This document shows positions 1 through 5,090 of a stretch of 5,090 nt of DNA, piece after piece (position 1 is the first letter of the stretch; each line of letters begins with the position of its first letter). The DNA is from a bacterium (GTDB lineage: Bacteria; Patescibacteriota; Saccharimonadia; Saccharimonadales; UBA4665). Under the pieces are notes generated by a model that saw only the letters and a program-made list of their open reading frames with translations, was not told where the DNA came from and did no database searches. A program made the translations under genes and the position numbers. The stretch is from NCBI GenBank assembly GCA_029549845.1, contig JAKPIL010000076.1, positions 1-5,090 of the forward strand, given 5' to 3'.

Positions 1-2549
1 TGTTTGACGTAGTTTGCGTTTTCCAGGCGGCCTCGTAGCTGTGCCAGGCGCTGTGTTTGCTCGCCGACCTGTGCGGTGAGCTGTTCCAGATGGGACTGTG
101 CAATGGTGGTATCGACGTCTAGCCAGCAGCGAAGGCTCGTACTGGTCAGGTGCAGCCCTGTGCCGTCACTCACCTCTTGTACACTCGCAAGCCCTGCCAG
201 GCGGGCAATGAGCGCCGCGTTTGTACTCAGGAAAGGCACTGCGGTGTAGTACAGATTGGGTTTGCGAAGCCCCAGGCTGCGCACAAGCGCGCGAGACTCG
301 GTTACGATTGCCTGGATTTCGGTAAATTCTTGTGCCAGCTTGGCATTCGTTTTTACGGCTTTGGGCCATGGCTGTACCGCTAATATGCTAGTACCGGTCC
401 AGGGAATGGTTTGCCAGATGGTTTCAGTCACAAATGGTGCAAACGGATGGGCGAGCTTGAGCACGCCGTCTAGAACGTGCCCCAGCACTCCCCCGCCCTG
501 CTCGTCTTTGCTCGCCTCTATATACCAGTCGGCCACGTCGTCCCAGACGAAGTGGTACAGCACGTCGTAGGCTTCGCTAAAGCGGTATGCTTCTAAGTGT
601 TGGCTTATGACCTCTGTTGTTTGTTGTAACTTGCTCAACACCCAATGTTCAGCATTGGTTTGCGGCTTTGCCTCTGGCTGGTAGGTGTATGCATCGCCCA
701 GGCGATCTTCTACATAGCGCGCGACATTCCACAGCTTGTTACAGAAGTTGCGGTTGGCTTCTATCTTCCCCCATCCCCAGTTTTGGTCATTGCCCGGGCT
801 GACGCCCATGATAAGCGCCATGCGCAGGGCGTCCGTACCGTATTTGGGTATGACATCCAGCGGGTCAATGATGGATTCTGGACGACTTTTGCTCATTTTC
901 TTGCCGTCTTCCGCCCGGATGAGGCCATGCAGATAGACTGTTTTGAAGGGTATCTGGCCGGTGGCGTAGGTGGTGGAAAGAATCATACGCGCTACCCAGA
1001 AGAACAATATGTCCCACCCTGTTTCCATCACCGATGTTGGGTGGTATGCCTGGTAGTCTGGGCTGCGCTTTAGGAGTTCTTCTAGAGACAGGCTGTCGTC
1101 CGTGGCGAGCTCAGGGTCTATAAGCGTGCTCCAGGTCCAGAGCGCCGCGCTAAACCAGGTGTCGAGCGTGTCTGGGTCCTGCACCCATTCGTTCCAGCCT
1201 TCGCTTTCGTCTGCTGGCGGCGTTTGCCCTACATAGGTCTCCACGCGGCCATCGGTATCAGTGCGGTACCAGGCAGGTATACGGTGCCCCCACCATATCT
1301 GGCGGCTAATGCACCAGTCGCGCAGGTTGTCTATCCAGTGGAAGTAGATCTTTTCGAACCTGGCTGGTACGAGTTCTATATCTTGGTCACGGATGACGGA
1401 TTGGAGCACCTGCTTTAGGCTGCGCTTCTTGCCCTTCCACTCCACAGCCTCCTTGTTGACGTCTATAAACCACTGTAAGCGGATTTGAGGCTCTATAATC
1501 CCCTTCCCCCGCTCGTTTAGGGCAATATTGTGCACGTAGTTTTCATCGGTGTGGAGCAAAAGCCCCTTCTCTGCCATCTTGCGGACTATCTTGGGCCGTG
1601 CCTCAGCTATGGACATGCCGCTAAACTCACCGGCTATGGGCAAGAGTTTCCCGTGAAAATCAATGATCTGCTCGCGGTCGAGCCCATGACGCTCGGCTAT
1701 CTCAAAGTCGACCATGCTGTGCCAAGGGGTAATGGTCATTACGCCTGTGCCAAAGCTGGGGTCAACCGACTCGTCTTTTATGATGGTTGCCGTGACTGGC
1801 CCATTGATCCACTCGGCGGTGAAGATATCGCCGTGATTGTACTGCAGATAGCGTTCATCGTCTGGGTGCATGACCACATACTTGTCGCCGAATTTGGTTT
1901 CTGGCCGGGCGGTGCTTATCTGGAATGGGCCGTACTGCAAGGTGTAAAACGAGGTTGTTTCTTCCTCGTACATAACCTCATCGTCAGATACGTTGGTTTC
2001 GAGGTTGGGATCCCAGTTGACTATACGGTGACCCCTGTAAATGAGTCCATCTTGGTACATACGGATAAACACTTCGCTCACGGCTCGTGACAGGCTGGGA
2101 TCAAGCGTATAGCGCAGGCGTGACCAGTCGCAACTGGCACCCATGGCGCGCATTTGCTTGAGCATGGTATCGCGGCTGCCAGAGACGAAGTCGATGGTGC
2201 GCTCTAGGAAGGCATCGCGGCCGATTTCGTGCTTGGTAGTCCCCTCCTCTGCCAGTTTTTTCTCTATGATGGCGTTGACCGCGAGTGCGGCATGGTCGGT
2301 GCCAGGAAGCCACAGTACGTCCTTGCCGAGCTGCCGCTGATGGCGTGCCATGATATCTTGGAGCGTCAGGAACAGCGCGTGTCCTAGGCTAAGCGTGCCC
2401 GTTTCGTTCGGGGGCGGCATAGCGATGGAAAAATGCTCTTTGTGGCTGCTTGGATCGGCCTGAAACACCTCGCTCTTTTCCCATAGCGCATAGATGTCAC
2501 TTTCATATTCACTTGGTTCATATACTTTCGGTAATTGCATACCCCTCAT
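1..2549 (-). CDS. valS: Valyl-tRNA synthetase (ValRS), C-terminal end outside the window
   Basis: Class I aminoacyl-tRNA synthetase that charges tRNA-Val with valine in the cytoplasm. The frame is open from 2549 to base 1 without a stop, giving 849 residues; family length is near 880, so roughly 30 residues are missing. Visible in order: PPPNETGTLSLGHAL near residues 46-59 (the HIGH region, read here as SLGH 54-57), the CP1 editing domain with TARPET at 213-218 and GTGVMTITPWH around 267-277, WCISRQIWWGHRIPAWY at 412-428, DTWFS at 463-467, GKKMSKS with KMSKS at 551-555, NFCNKLWN from 601 starting the anticodon-binding helices, and a C-terminal coiled coil ending RLENANYVK at the edge. I chose the ATG at 2549 because GAGGTGG lies just upstream; the in-frame ATG at 2540 is the alternative but its GAGGGG is only one base away. 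Several editing-site residues differ from the E. coli and Thermus enzymes. The gene is transcribed divergently from the gene at 2686. Confidence 0.97.
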   Translation of the reverse strand, partial: MRGMQLPKVYEPSEYESDIYALWEKSEVFQADPSSHKEHFSIAMPPPNETGTLSLGHALFLTLQDIMARHQRQLGKDVLWLPGTDHAALAVNAIIEKKLAEEGTTKHEIGRDAFLERTIDFVSGSRDTMLKQMRAMGASCDWSRLRYTLDPSLSRAVSEVFIRMYQDGLIYRGHRIVNWDPNLETNVSDDEVMYEEETTSFYTLQYGPFQISTARPETKFGDKYVVMHPDDERYLQYNHGDIFTAEWINGPVTATIIKDESVDPSFGTGVMTITPWHSMVDFEIAERHGLDREQIIDFHGKLLPIAGEFSGMSIAEARPKIVRKMAEKGLLLHTDENYVHNIALNERGKGIIEPQIRLQWFIDVNKEAVEWKGKKRSLKQVLQSVIRDQDIELVPARFEKIYFHWIDNLRDWCISRQIWWGHRIPAWYRTDTDGRVETYVGQTPPADESEGWNEWVQDPDTLDTWFSAALWTWSTLIDPELATDDSLSLEELLKRSPDYQAYHPTSVMETGWDILFFWVARMILSTTYATGQIPFKTVYLHGLIRAEDGKKMSKSRPESIIDPLDVIPKYGTDALRMALIMGVSPGNDQNWGWGKIEANRNFCNKLWNVARYVEDRLGDAYTYQPEAKPQTNAEHWVLSKLQQTTEVISQHLEAYRFSEAYDVLYHFVWDDVADWYIEASKDEQGGGVLGHVLDGVLKLAHPFAPFVTETIWQTIPWTGTSILAVQPWPKAVKTNAKLAQEFTEIQAIVTESRALVRSLGLRKPNLYYTAVPFLSTNAALIARLAGLASVQEVSDGTGLHLTSTSLRCWLDVDTTIAQSHLEQLTAQVGEQTQRLAQLRGRLENANYVK

Positions 2550-2553
2550 TGTA

Positions 2554-2560
2554 CCACCTC
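2554..2560 (-). promoter_or_regulatory. Ribosome binding site deciding the valS start
   Basis: On the minus strand GAGGTGG sits four bases before the ATG at 2549, or six bases if only GAGGT pairs. The second in-frame ATG at 2540 is preceded by GAGGGG with one base between, which is too close for normal initiation. This favours 2549, adding three residues (MRG) before MQLPKVYE. Confidence 0.6.
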
Positions 2561-2580
2561 TGTTACAGATAGCCAAAGTA

Positions 2581-2609
2581 TTGCAGAATACATACAAACA
2601 TGGTATTAT
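2581..2609 (+). promoter_or_regulatory. Predicted sigma70-type promoter for the gene at 2686
   Basis: TTGCAG (2581-2586) and TATTAT (2604-2609) are separated by exactly 17 bases. Initiation near 2616 would give a leader of about 70 bases. A second -10-like word, TATAGT, lies slightly downstream (2615-2620). The element lies on the same DNA as the divergent valS promoter. Confidence 0.55.
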
Positions 2610-2631
2610 GTATTTATAGTATGTTGGGCAA
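2603..2631 (-). promoter_or_regulatory. Predicted sigma70-type promoter for valS
   Basis: Read on the minus strand, TTGCCC (2626-2631) is followed after exactly 17 bases by TAATAC (2603-2608). Initiation would fall near 2596, giving a leader of about 45-50 bases, too short for a T-box riboswitch. The -10 overlaps the -10 of the plus-strand promoter for the neighbouring gene, so the two probably compete for polymerase. Predicted from sequence only. Confidence 0.5.
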
Positions 2632-2668
2632 AAATATCTGTGCTATGCCTGTTCACATCTTTACGCTC

Positions 2669-2677
2669 GAGGAAGGG
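2669..2677 (+). promoter_or_regulatory. Ribosome binding site supporting a GTG start
   Basis: GAGGAAGGG ends eight bases before the GTG at 2686. The same frame has a TAG at 2617 and no ATG between that stop and the GTG. The first internal Met codon comes only at residue 27 and would discard a conserved-looking stretch. The purine-rich site therefore supports GTG as the start. Confidence 0.6.
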
Positions 2678-2685
2678 AAACTATT

Positions 2686-3162
2686 GTGATATTCCCACCA
2701 TCATTTTCATCTCAAGAATCAGATACCGCGAACGCGTTTAACCTGTGGCGGGTTGAAAAGGGTATGGGTAGCCTCCCAGCGGTGACACTAGAGCTAGCGA
2801 GTGTGGAGGGTGGTCGATATGCAAACTACGACATTGTTGCCGAGGATATGAGTGTCGGCAGTATAGAGCTTGACGTCTGTGTGCCATCTCCACTTGAGCT
2901 AGGACTCGTTCCGGGCGCGATACCTGAAGGCACCGTCGGTTTATTCCGGCGGGGTCGTTATGGCCCACGATATGCTGGCCGTGCGGCCTTCTGTGCGGGA
3001 ATGGACATACTGAAGCAGGAGGGTGCTCATGTGTACATCGAGAATATGCTACCTGATGGGTTTAAGGTCGTCAAAGAGTTGATAGCTGCTGATTTGATGC
3101 ATGACGCTGGGATATATATGGGTTCTCACGGTATATCCTCGGGCAGAGCAGTTCTACTATAG
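2686..3162 (+). CDS. Uncharacterised 158-residue protein, possibly GNAT acetyltransferase-like
   Basis: I do not recognise this protein with confidence. It is complete, starts at GTG behind a good purine-rich ribosome binding site, ends in TAG, and has its own predicted promoter. There is no signal peptide or membrane segment, so it is probably cytosolic. The stretch YDIVAEDMSVGSIELDV (48-64) could be two adjacent beta strands. RYAGRA at 95-100 matches the R-x-x-G-x-A form of the acetyl-CoA pyrophosphate loop of GNAT enzymes. It is followed by a helix-like stretch and then HVYIENMLPDGFKVVKELI (115-133), which would fit the later strand and helix of that fold. The length also suits GNAT proteins. 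This is pattern resemblance, not a family assignment. It is divergent from valS and convergent with tsaD, so it is probably monocistronic; neighbours do not suggest a function. Confidence 0.75.
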   Translation: MIFPPSFSSQESDTANAFNLWRVEKGMGSLPAVTLELASVEGGRYANYDIVAEDMSVGSIELDVCVPSPLELGLVPGAIPEGTVGLFRRGRYGPRYAGRAAFCAGMDILKQEGAHVYIENMLPDGFKVVKELIAADLMHDAGIYMGSHGISSGRAVLL

Positions 3163-3216
3163 AATCATGCAGTTCGGATGAGTGCCTACATAACCCGGAT
3201 CACGAAACCCCACCCC

Positions 3217-3315
3217 TGTCATTCCGAGCGAAGTCGAGGAATCTCCTTATTGTACTTGTAGCTAACAGGAGAGAAGAAGATCTTTCGACTTCGCTTTGCT
3301 TCGCTCAAGATGACA
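3217..3315. repeat. Long imperfect inverted repeat (REP/MITE-like intergenic element)
   Basis: The left arm (3217-3246) begins TGTCATTCCGAGCGAAG and continues TCGAGGAATCTCC. The right arm (3268-3315), read on the opposite strand, begins TGTCATCTTGAGCGAAG and continues through TCGAAAGATC to TCTCC. The right arm carries an extra ten bases because CTTCGCT is duplicated at 3289-3295 and 3299-3305. Weaker pairing extends outward, with AAACCCCAC near 3206-3214 facing GTGGTGTTT near 3320-3328. The element fills the gap between two converging genes, so a transcript from either strand would fold into a long hairpin and might limit read-through. From memory, the word is common between genes in many bacterial genomes; this needs a search. 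Confidence 0.8.
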
Positions 3316-3348
3316 TCATTGTGGTGTTTTTAGGCTTCAAGGTCTGGG

Positions 3349-4653
3349 CTACATACTCAGATTCGGCTTGATGTCTAGGGTGTAGGGGTCGGCGGGGGAG
3401 TGGCCGTACTTCATGTGAAAACAGCCTAGGGTGGCTATCATGGCGCCGTTATCTGTGCACAGGCGTGAGTCGGTGTAGGCAATGGGGCAGGGGAGGCGCT
3501 CGGCCAGTTGGCGCCGTAGCTCGGGGCTCGCGGCAACACCGCCAGCTATAACGACACTCGCCGGTTTGAACTCTTTGTAGGCGAGCAAGGTCTTGTCTGC
3601 GACGGTTTCGGTCGCAATGCGGTCGAAACTGGCTGCAATATCGGCCTTCTGGGCCTCTGAGAGCCGCTGTGGCAGGTTTTTGCTAGGGAAAGTATGATCT
3701 TCACCTATCGCTTCCTGCGCGGCGCGTAGTACGGCTGTTTTGATGCCAGAGAAGCTGAAGTCGTACGAATGGGTGGGCATATCCTGCCCATTCTTCTCTG
3801 CTCGCTGTTGTCGCAAGGCCAGCAAGGTATCACTCACATGAGTTAGCTTTGCTTTGGGGAACCGGTAGGCATAGGCATTGCCCTCGGCCGCCTTGCGTCC
3901 AACGCTGGGGCCACCAGGGTAGGGCAGGCCGATTATTTTGGCGACTTTATCAAACGCTTCGCCTATGGCGTCATCGTGCGTCTGGCCAAGCAAGGTGTAG
4001 TCAAAGTGGTCGCGAAAAAACACCAGCTGGCTGTGTCCGCCGCTGACTATCAGCGCCAGCATTGGGAAGCTAGGCTGGTTCGTGGGCAGCTGATAACCAG
4101 AGGAATTCCAAATACTTGACCTAGGAGGGGTTTCACCCCTTCCACGGGTATCGGCATCGCTTTGCTCGCCGCCAGCCCGTTCCTCCCCCGCTCGCTGCTC
4201 GCTCGCGCCGGCGCTACGCACCGGTTCGGCTGCTACTGCAGCCTCATCTCTTGACTCATGTCTCATGCCTCTTGGCTCTGCTGCTTCGGTCACAAAGTTG
4301 GCGTACACATGCCCTTCCACGTGGTTACAGGCGTACAGCGGCTTCTTGTGCGTAATTGCTAGGGTTCGGGCCGTCAGCACGCCTATGAGCAGGGAGCCAC
4401 CTAGGCCTGCCCCATAGGTGACGGCTATAGCATCTATATCATCCCAAGTGCACGCGGCGTCATCGAGAGCCTGCTGCACCACGCCGTTCACGGCCTCTAT
4501 GTGGCTACGGGCGGCTATCTCTGGTACCACGCCACCGTACTGCGCCTGCAAATCGGCGCTGCTGGCGATGACATTCGAAAACAGGCGGAACCCGTCCTCG
4601 ACCACACTGGCCGCCGTTTCATCACAGCTACTCTCCATACCAAGTACGCGCAT
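3349..4653 (-). CDS. tsaD: tRNA N6-adenosine threonylcarbamoyltransferase TsaD, with an internal insertion
   Basis: TsaD transfers the threonylcarbamoyl group from threonylcarbamoyl-AMP to A37 of ANN-decoding tRNAs, normally working with TsaB and TsaE in bacteria. The start fits the family exactly: MRVLGMESSCDET at 1-13. Other motifs are GGVVPEIAARSH (40-51), GAGLGGSLL (81-89), the metal-binding HVEGH (111-115), SGGHSQL (204-210), EAFDKVAK (232-239), YPGGPS (245-250), SGIKT (302-306), AGGVAAS (370-376) and CTDNGAMIA (399-407), whose Asp401 is the third expected metal ligand. Length is 434 residues against about 340 usually. Most of the excess is residues 121-193, with further length around 268-296 and 318-334. 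No catalytic motif is interrupted, so the protein should be functional. GPGL of the family reads GAGL at 81-84, and AGGVxAN ends in Ser. The ribosome binding site is weak (AGGA only about two bases before ATG). I found no convincing promoter for it. Confidence 0.97.
   Translation of the reverse strand: MRVLGMESSCDETAASVVEDGFRLFSNVIASSADLQAQYGGVVPEIAARSHIEAVNGVVQQALDDAACTWDDIDAIAVTYGAGLGGSLLIGVLTARTLAITHKKPLYACNHVEGHVYANFVTEAAEPRGMRHESRDEAAVAAEPVRSAGASEQRAGEERAGGEQSDADTRGRGETPPRSSIWNSSGYQLPTNQPSFPMLALIVSGGHSQLVFFRDHFDYTLLGQTHDDAIGEAFDKVAKIIGLPYPGGPSVGRKAAEGNAYAYRFPKAKLTHVSDTLLALRQQRAEKNGQDMPTHSYDFSFSGIKTAVLRAAQEAIGEDHTFPSKNLPQRLSEAQKADIAASFDRIATETVADKTLLAYKEFKPASVVIAGGVAASPELRRQLAERLPCPIAYTDSRLCTDNGAMIATLGCFHMKYGHSPADPYTLDIKPNLSM
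4075..4293 (-). other. In-frame insertion within tsaD (residues 121-193)
   Basis: Between HVEGH and SGGH the E. coli enzyme has about 20 residues; here there are 88. The extra segment is rich in Ala, Glu, Arg, Gly and Ser, has little hydrophobic content, and looks like a disordered surface loop. Its DNA contains several palindromes: GGAATTCC (4102-4109), CCTAGG (4120-4125), a 6-base stem hairpin (4126-4140) and GCGCCGGCGC (4205-4214). It also has a degenerate tandem pattern of ATGAG-type words on the coding strand around 4245-4272. That composition resembles intergenic repeat DNA more than the flanking coding sequence. An inserted palindromic element kept in frame, as known for Rickettsia palindromic elements, is one explanation; slow expansion of a loop is another. 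Confidence 0.75.
4126..4140. repeat. Perfect hairpin AGGGGT-TTC-ACCCCT inside tsaD
   Basis: AGGGGT (4126-4131) and ACCCCT (4135-4140) are perfect inverted copies with a three-base loop. They lie in the inserted segment of tsaD and directly follow CCTAGG (4120-4125). There is no T-tract on the coding strand, so it is not a typical terminator. Confidence 0.8.
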
Positions 4654-4669
4654 ATCCTATACAGTGTAG

Positions 4670-4693
4670 CAAACTACACTACGATATAGTTTG
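4670..4693. promoter_or_regulatory. Inverted repeat CAAACTA-N10-TAGTTTG between tsaD and the gene at 4807
   Basis: The two seven-base arms (4670-4676 and 4687-4693) are exact inverted copies. The right arm overlaps the first TTGACA at 4691, and the left arm lies 17 bases upstream of the tsaD ATG. The spacing suits a dimeric repressor or activator site for the divergent pair, but chance is possible for seven-base arms in AT-rich DNA. Confidence 0.4.
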
Positions 4694-4719
4694 ACAACCA
4701 CGCAAACATGTATGAATAT
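4691..4719 (+). promoter_or_regulatory. Possible upstream promoter of the gene at 4807
   Basis: A consensus TTGACA at 4691-4696 is followed after 17 bases by GAATAT (4714-4719), a weak -10. It is part of a direct repeat: ATATAGTTTGACAA (4684-4697) and ATATAGTTGACAA (4716-4728). It may be a second promoter, or the repeat may be a duplicated binding site rather than a promoter. Confidence 0.3.
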
Positions 4720-4721
4720 AG

Positions 4722-4750
4722 TTGACAAAACGCTCAAGTTTTGCTAGTAT
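4722..4750 (+). promoter_or_regulatory. Strong predicted sigma70 promoter of the gene at 4807
   Basis: Consensus TTGACA (4722-4727) and TAGTAT (4745-4750) are separated by exactly 17 bases. A TG one base before the -10 (4742-4743) makes an extended -10. AT-rich DNA precedes the -35. Initiation near 4757 would give an A-rich leader of about 50 bases. This is the best promoter in the window and suggests high expression of the downstream gene. Confidence 0.75.
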
Positions 4751-4790
4751 AAGCCTATCAAAACACAAAAAATAAAAAACTTCACAAGAT

Positions 4791-4795
4791 AAGGA
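4791..4795 (+). promoter_or_regulatory. Ribosome binding site of the gene at 4807
   Basis: AAGGA lies 11 bases before the ATG at 4807, slightly longer than the usual spacing. No other start codon in this frame lies nearer to it. Confidence 0.5.
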
Positions 4796-4806
4796 CAACC
4801 CCAATC

Positions 4807-5090
4807 ATGAGCGAAAGACTAGAAATATCCACTACACAATTATTCGATGCTATGGATGCACAGCTTGCGGCACAGCAAGAGGCTCCTTTTATTGCAGCCC
4901 AAGCCGCCGAAGCCGAAGCAGTAAAACGCGCTGCAGCAGAACGCGATAAGAAGGCTGCAGAGCTTCAGCGTGCATGGAATAACCCAACTGTTACCGCAAA
5001 GTACAAGGACCGTGATGCCGGACGAGTTGCAGATCTTGCCGAAGTTCGAGACGTCATTGCACAAAGCCAGGCGAACTTGGCGCAGAAGGA
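4807..5090 (+). CDS. Alanine-rich, probably coiled-coil protein of unknown function (C-terminus outside the window)
   Basis: The frame is open from the ATG to the right edge: 94 residues and two bases, with no stop. I do not recognise a family. The protein starts MSERLEISTTQLFDAMDAQL, and residues 15-57 are dominated by Ala, Glu, Gln, Lys and Arg with no Pro or Gly apart from one Pro at 27, so long helices or a coiled coil are likely. A short break, WNNPTVTAKYKDRDAG (57-72), is followed by a second helical stretch (73-94). There is no signal peptide or membrane segment, so it appears cytosolic. Codon choice (many GCA and GAA) differs from the neighbouring genes, and the strong extended -10 promoter points to high expression. 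It is divergent from tsaD and separated by 153 bases. The reverse-strand reading frame here is a shadow. Function cannot be stated from this fragment. Confidence 0.85.
   Translation, partial: MSERLEISTTQLFDAMDAQLAAQQEAPFIAAQAAEAEAVKRAAAERDKKAAELQRAWNNPTVTAKYKDRDAGRVADLAEVRDVIAQSQANLAQK

Noticed and set aside
645..1073. A 142-codon plus-strand open frame
   Set aside because: It is antisense to the ValRS catalytic region including KMSKS. Its composition is what a shadow of a conserved gene gives.
1530..2090. A 186-codon plus-strand open frame
   Set aside because: It lies wholly antisense to the ValRS editing domain, which has unmistakable family motifs in the other frame. There is no convincing ribosome binding site and no recognisable protein features.
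2550..2602. A T-box riboswitch controlling valS
   Set aside because: The leader from the predicted start site is only about 50 bases, with no stem I, T-box sequence or terminator.
2535..2741. A 68-codon plus-strand open frame crossing the valS-divergent promoter region
   Set aside because: It starts inside the valS 5' end and runs through both predicted promoters and into the better-supported gene at 2686 in a different frame.
4075..4293. An intein or a domain fusion in TsaD
   Set aside because: About 70 residues is too short for an intein, and there is no Cys/Ser...His-Asn splice-junction pattern. The composition is low-complexity rather than that of a folded domain.
4840..5064. A 74-codon Cys-rich minus-strand frame
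   Set aside because: It is a shadow of the alanine-rich gene: GCA codons read backwards as Cys codons. It has no promoter or binding site of its own.
1..5090. CRISPR array, tRNA or rRNA genes, transposase, or an alternative genetic code
   Set aside because: No regularly spaced direct repeats, no recognisable tRNA arms and no transposase motifs are visible. No in-frame TGA occurs in valS or tsaD, so the standard code suffices.

Overview
The window looks like an ordinary housekeeping stretch of a bacterial chromosome. Base composition is roughly balanced, intergenic gaps are short, and the standard genetic code fits because no in-frame TGA interrupts any gene. The organism can only be guessed. 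The intergenic hairpin repeat around 3217-3315 belongs to a word family (TCATTCCGAGCGAAG...) that I remember from many environmental bacterial genomes, including Saccharibacteria and other Patescibacteria. The divergent valyl-tRNA synthetase and the lengthened TsaD are compatible with that. I hold a Patescibacteria-like origin at low to moderate confidence.

Layout. 2549-1 (minus) is valS, encoding valyl-tRNA synthetase, nearly complete but running off the left edge. 2550-2685 is a divergent intergenic region where two sigma70-type promoters on opposite strands share overlapping -10 elements. 2686-3162 (plus) is a 158-residue protein of unknown function with faint similarity to GNAT acetyltransferases. 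3163-3348 is a convergent intergenic region holding a long imperfect inverted repeat. 4653-3349 (minus) is tsaD, encoding the t6A37 tRNA-modification subunit, with an in-frame insertion of about 70 residues. 4654-4806 is a second divergent intergenic region with a strong promoter, a direct repeat and an inverted repeat. 4807-5090 (plus) is the start of an alanine-rich, probably coiled-coil protein that runs off the right edge.

The two identified genes both serve translation: valS charges tRNA-Val, and tsaD makes the t6A modification on ANN-decoding tRNAs. They are not in one operon, and nothing shows the two unidentified proteins working with them. I see no mobile-element genes, defence system, CRISPR array or RNA gene. 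The main points of interest are changed residues in the ValRS editing site, a Ser in the first position of its HIGH motif, the palindrome-rich insertion inside TsaD, and the promoter architecture of the two divergent regions.
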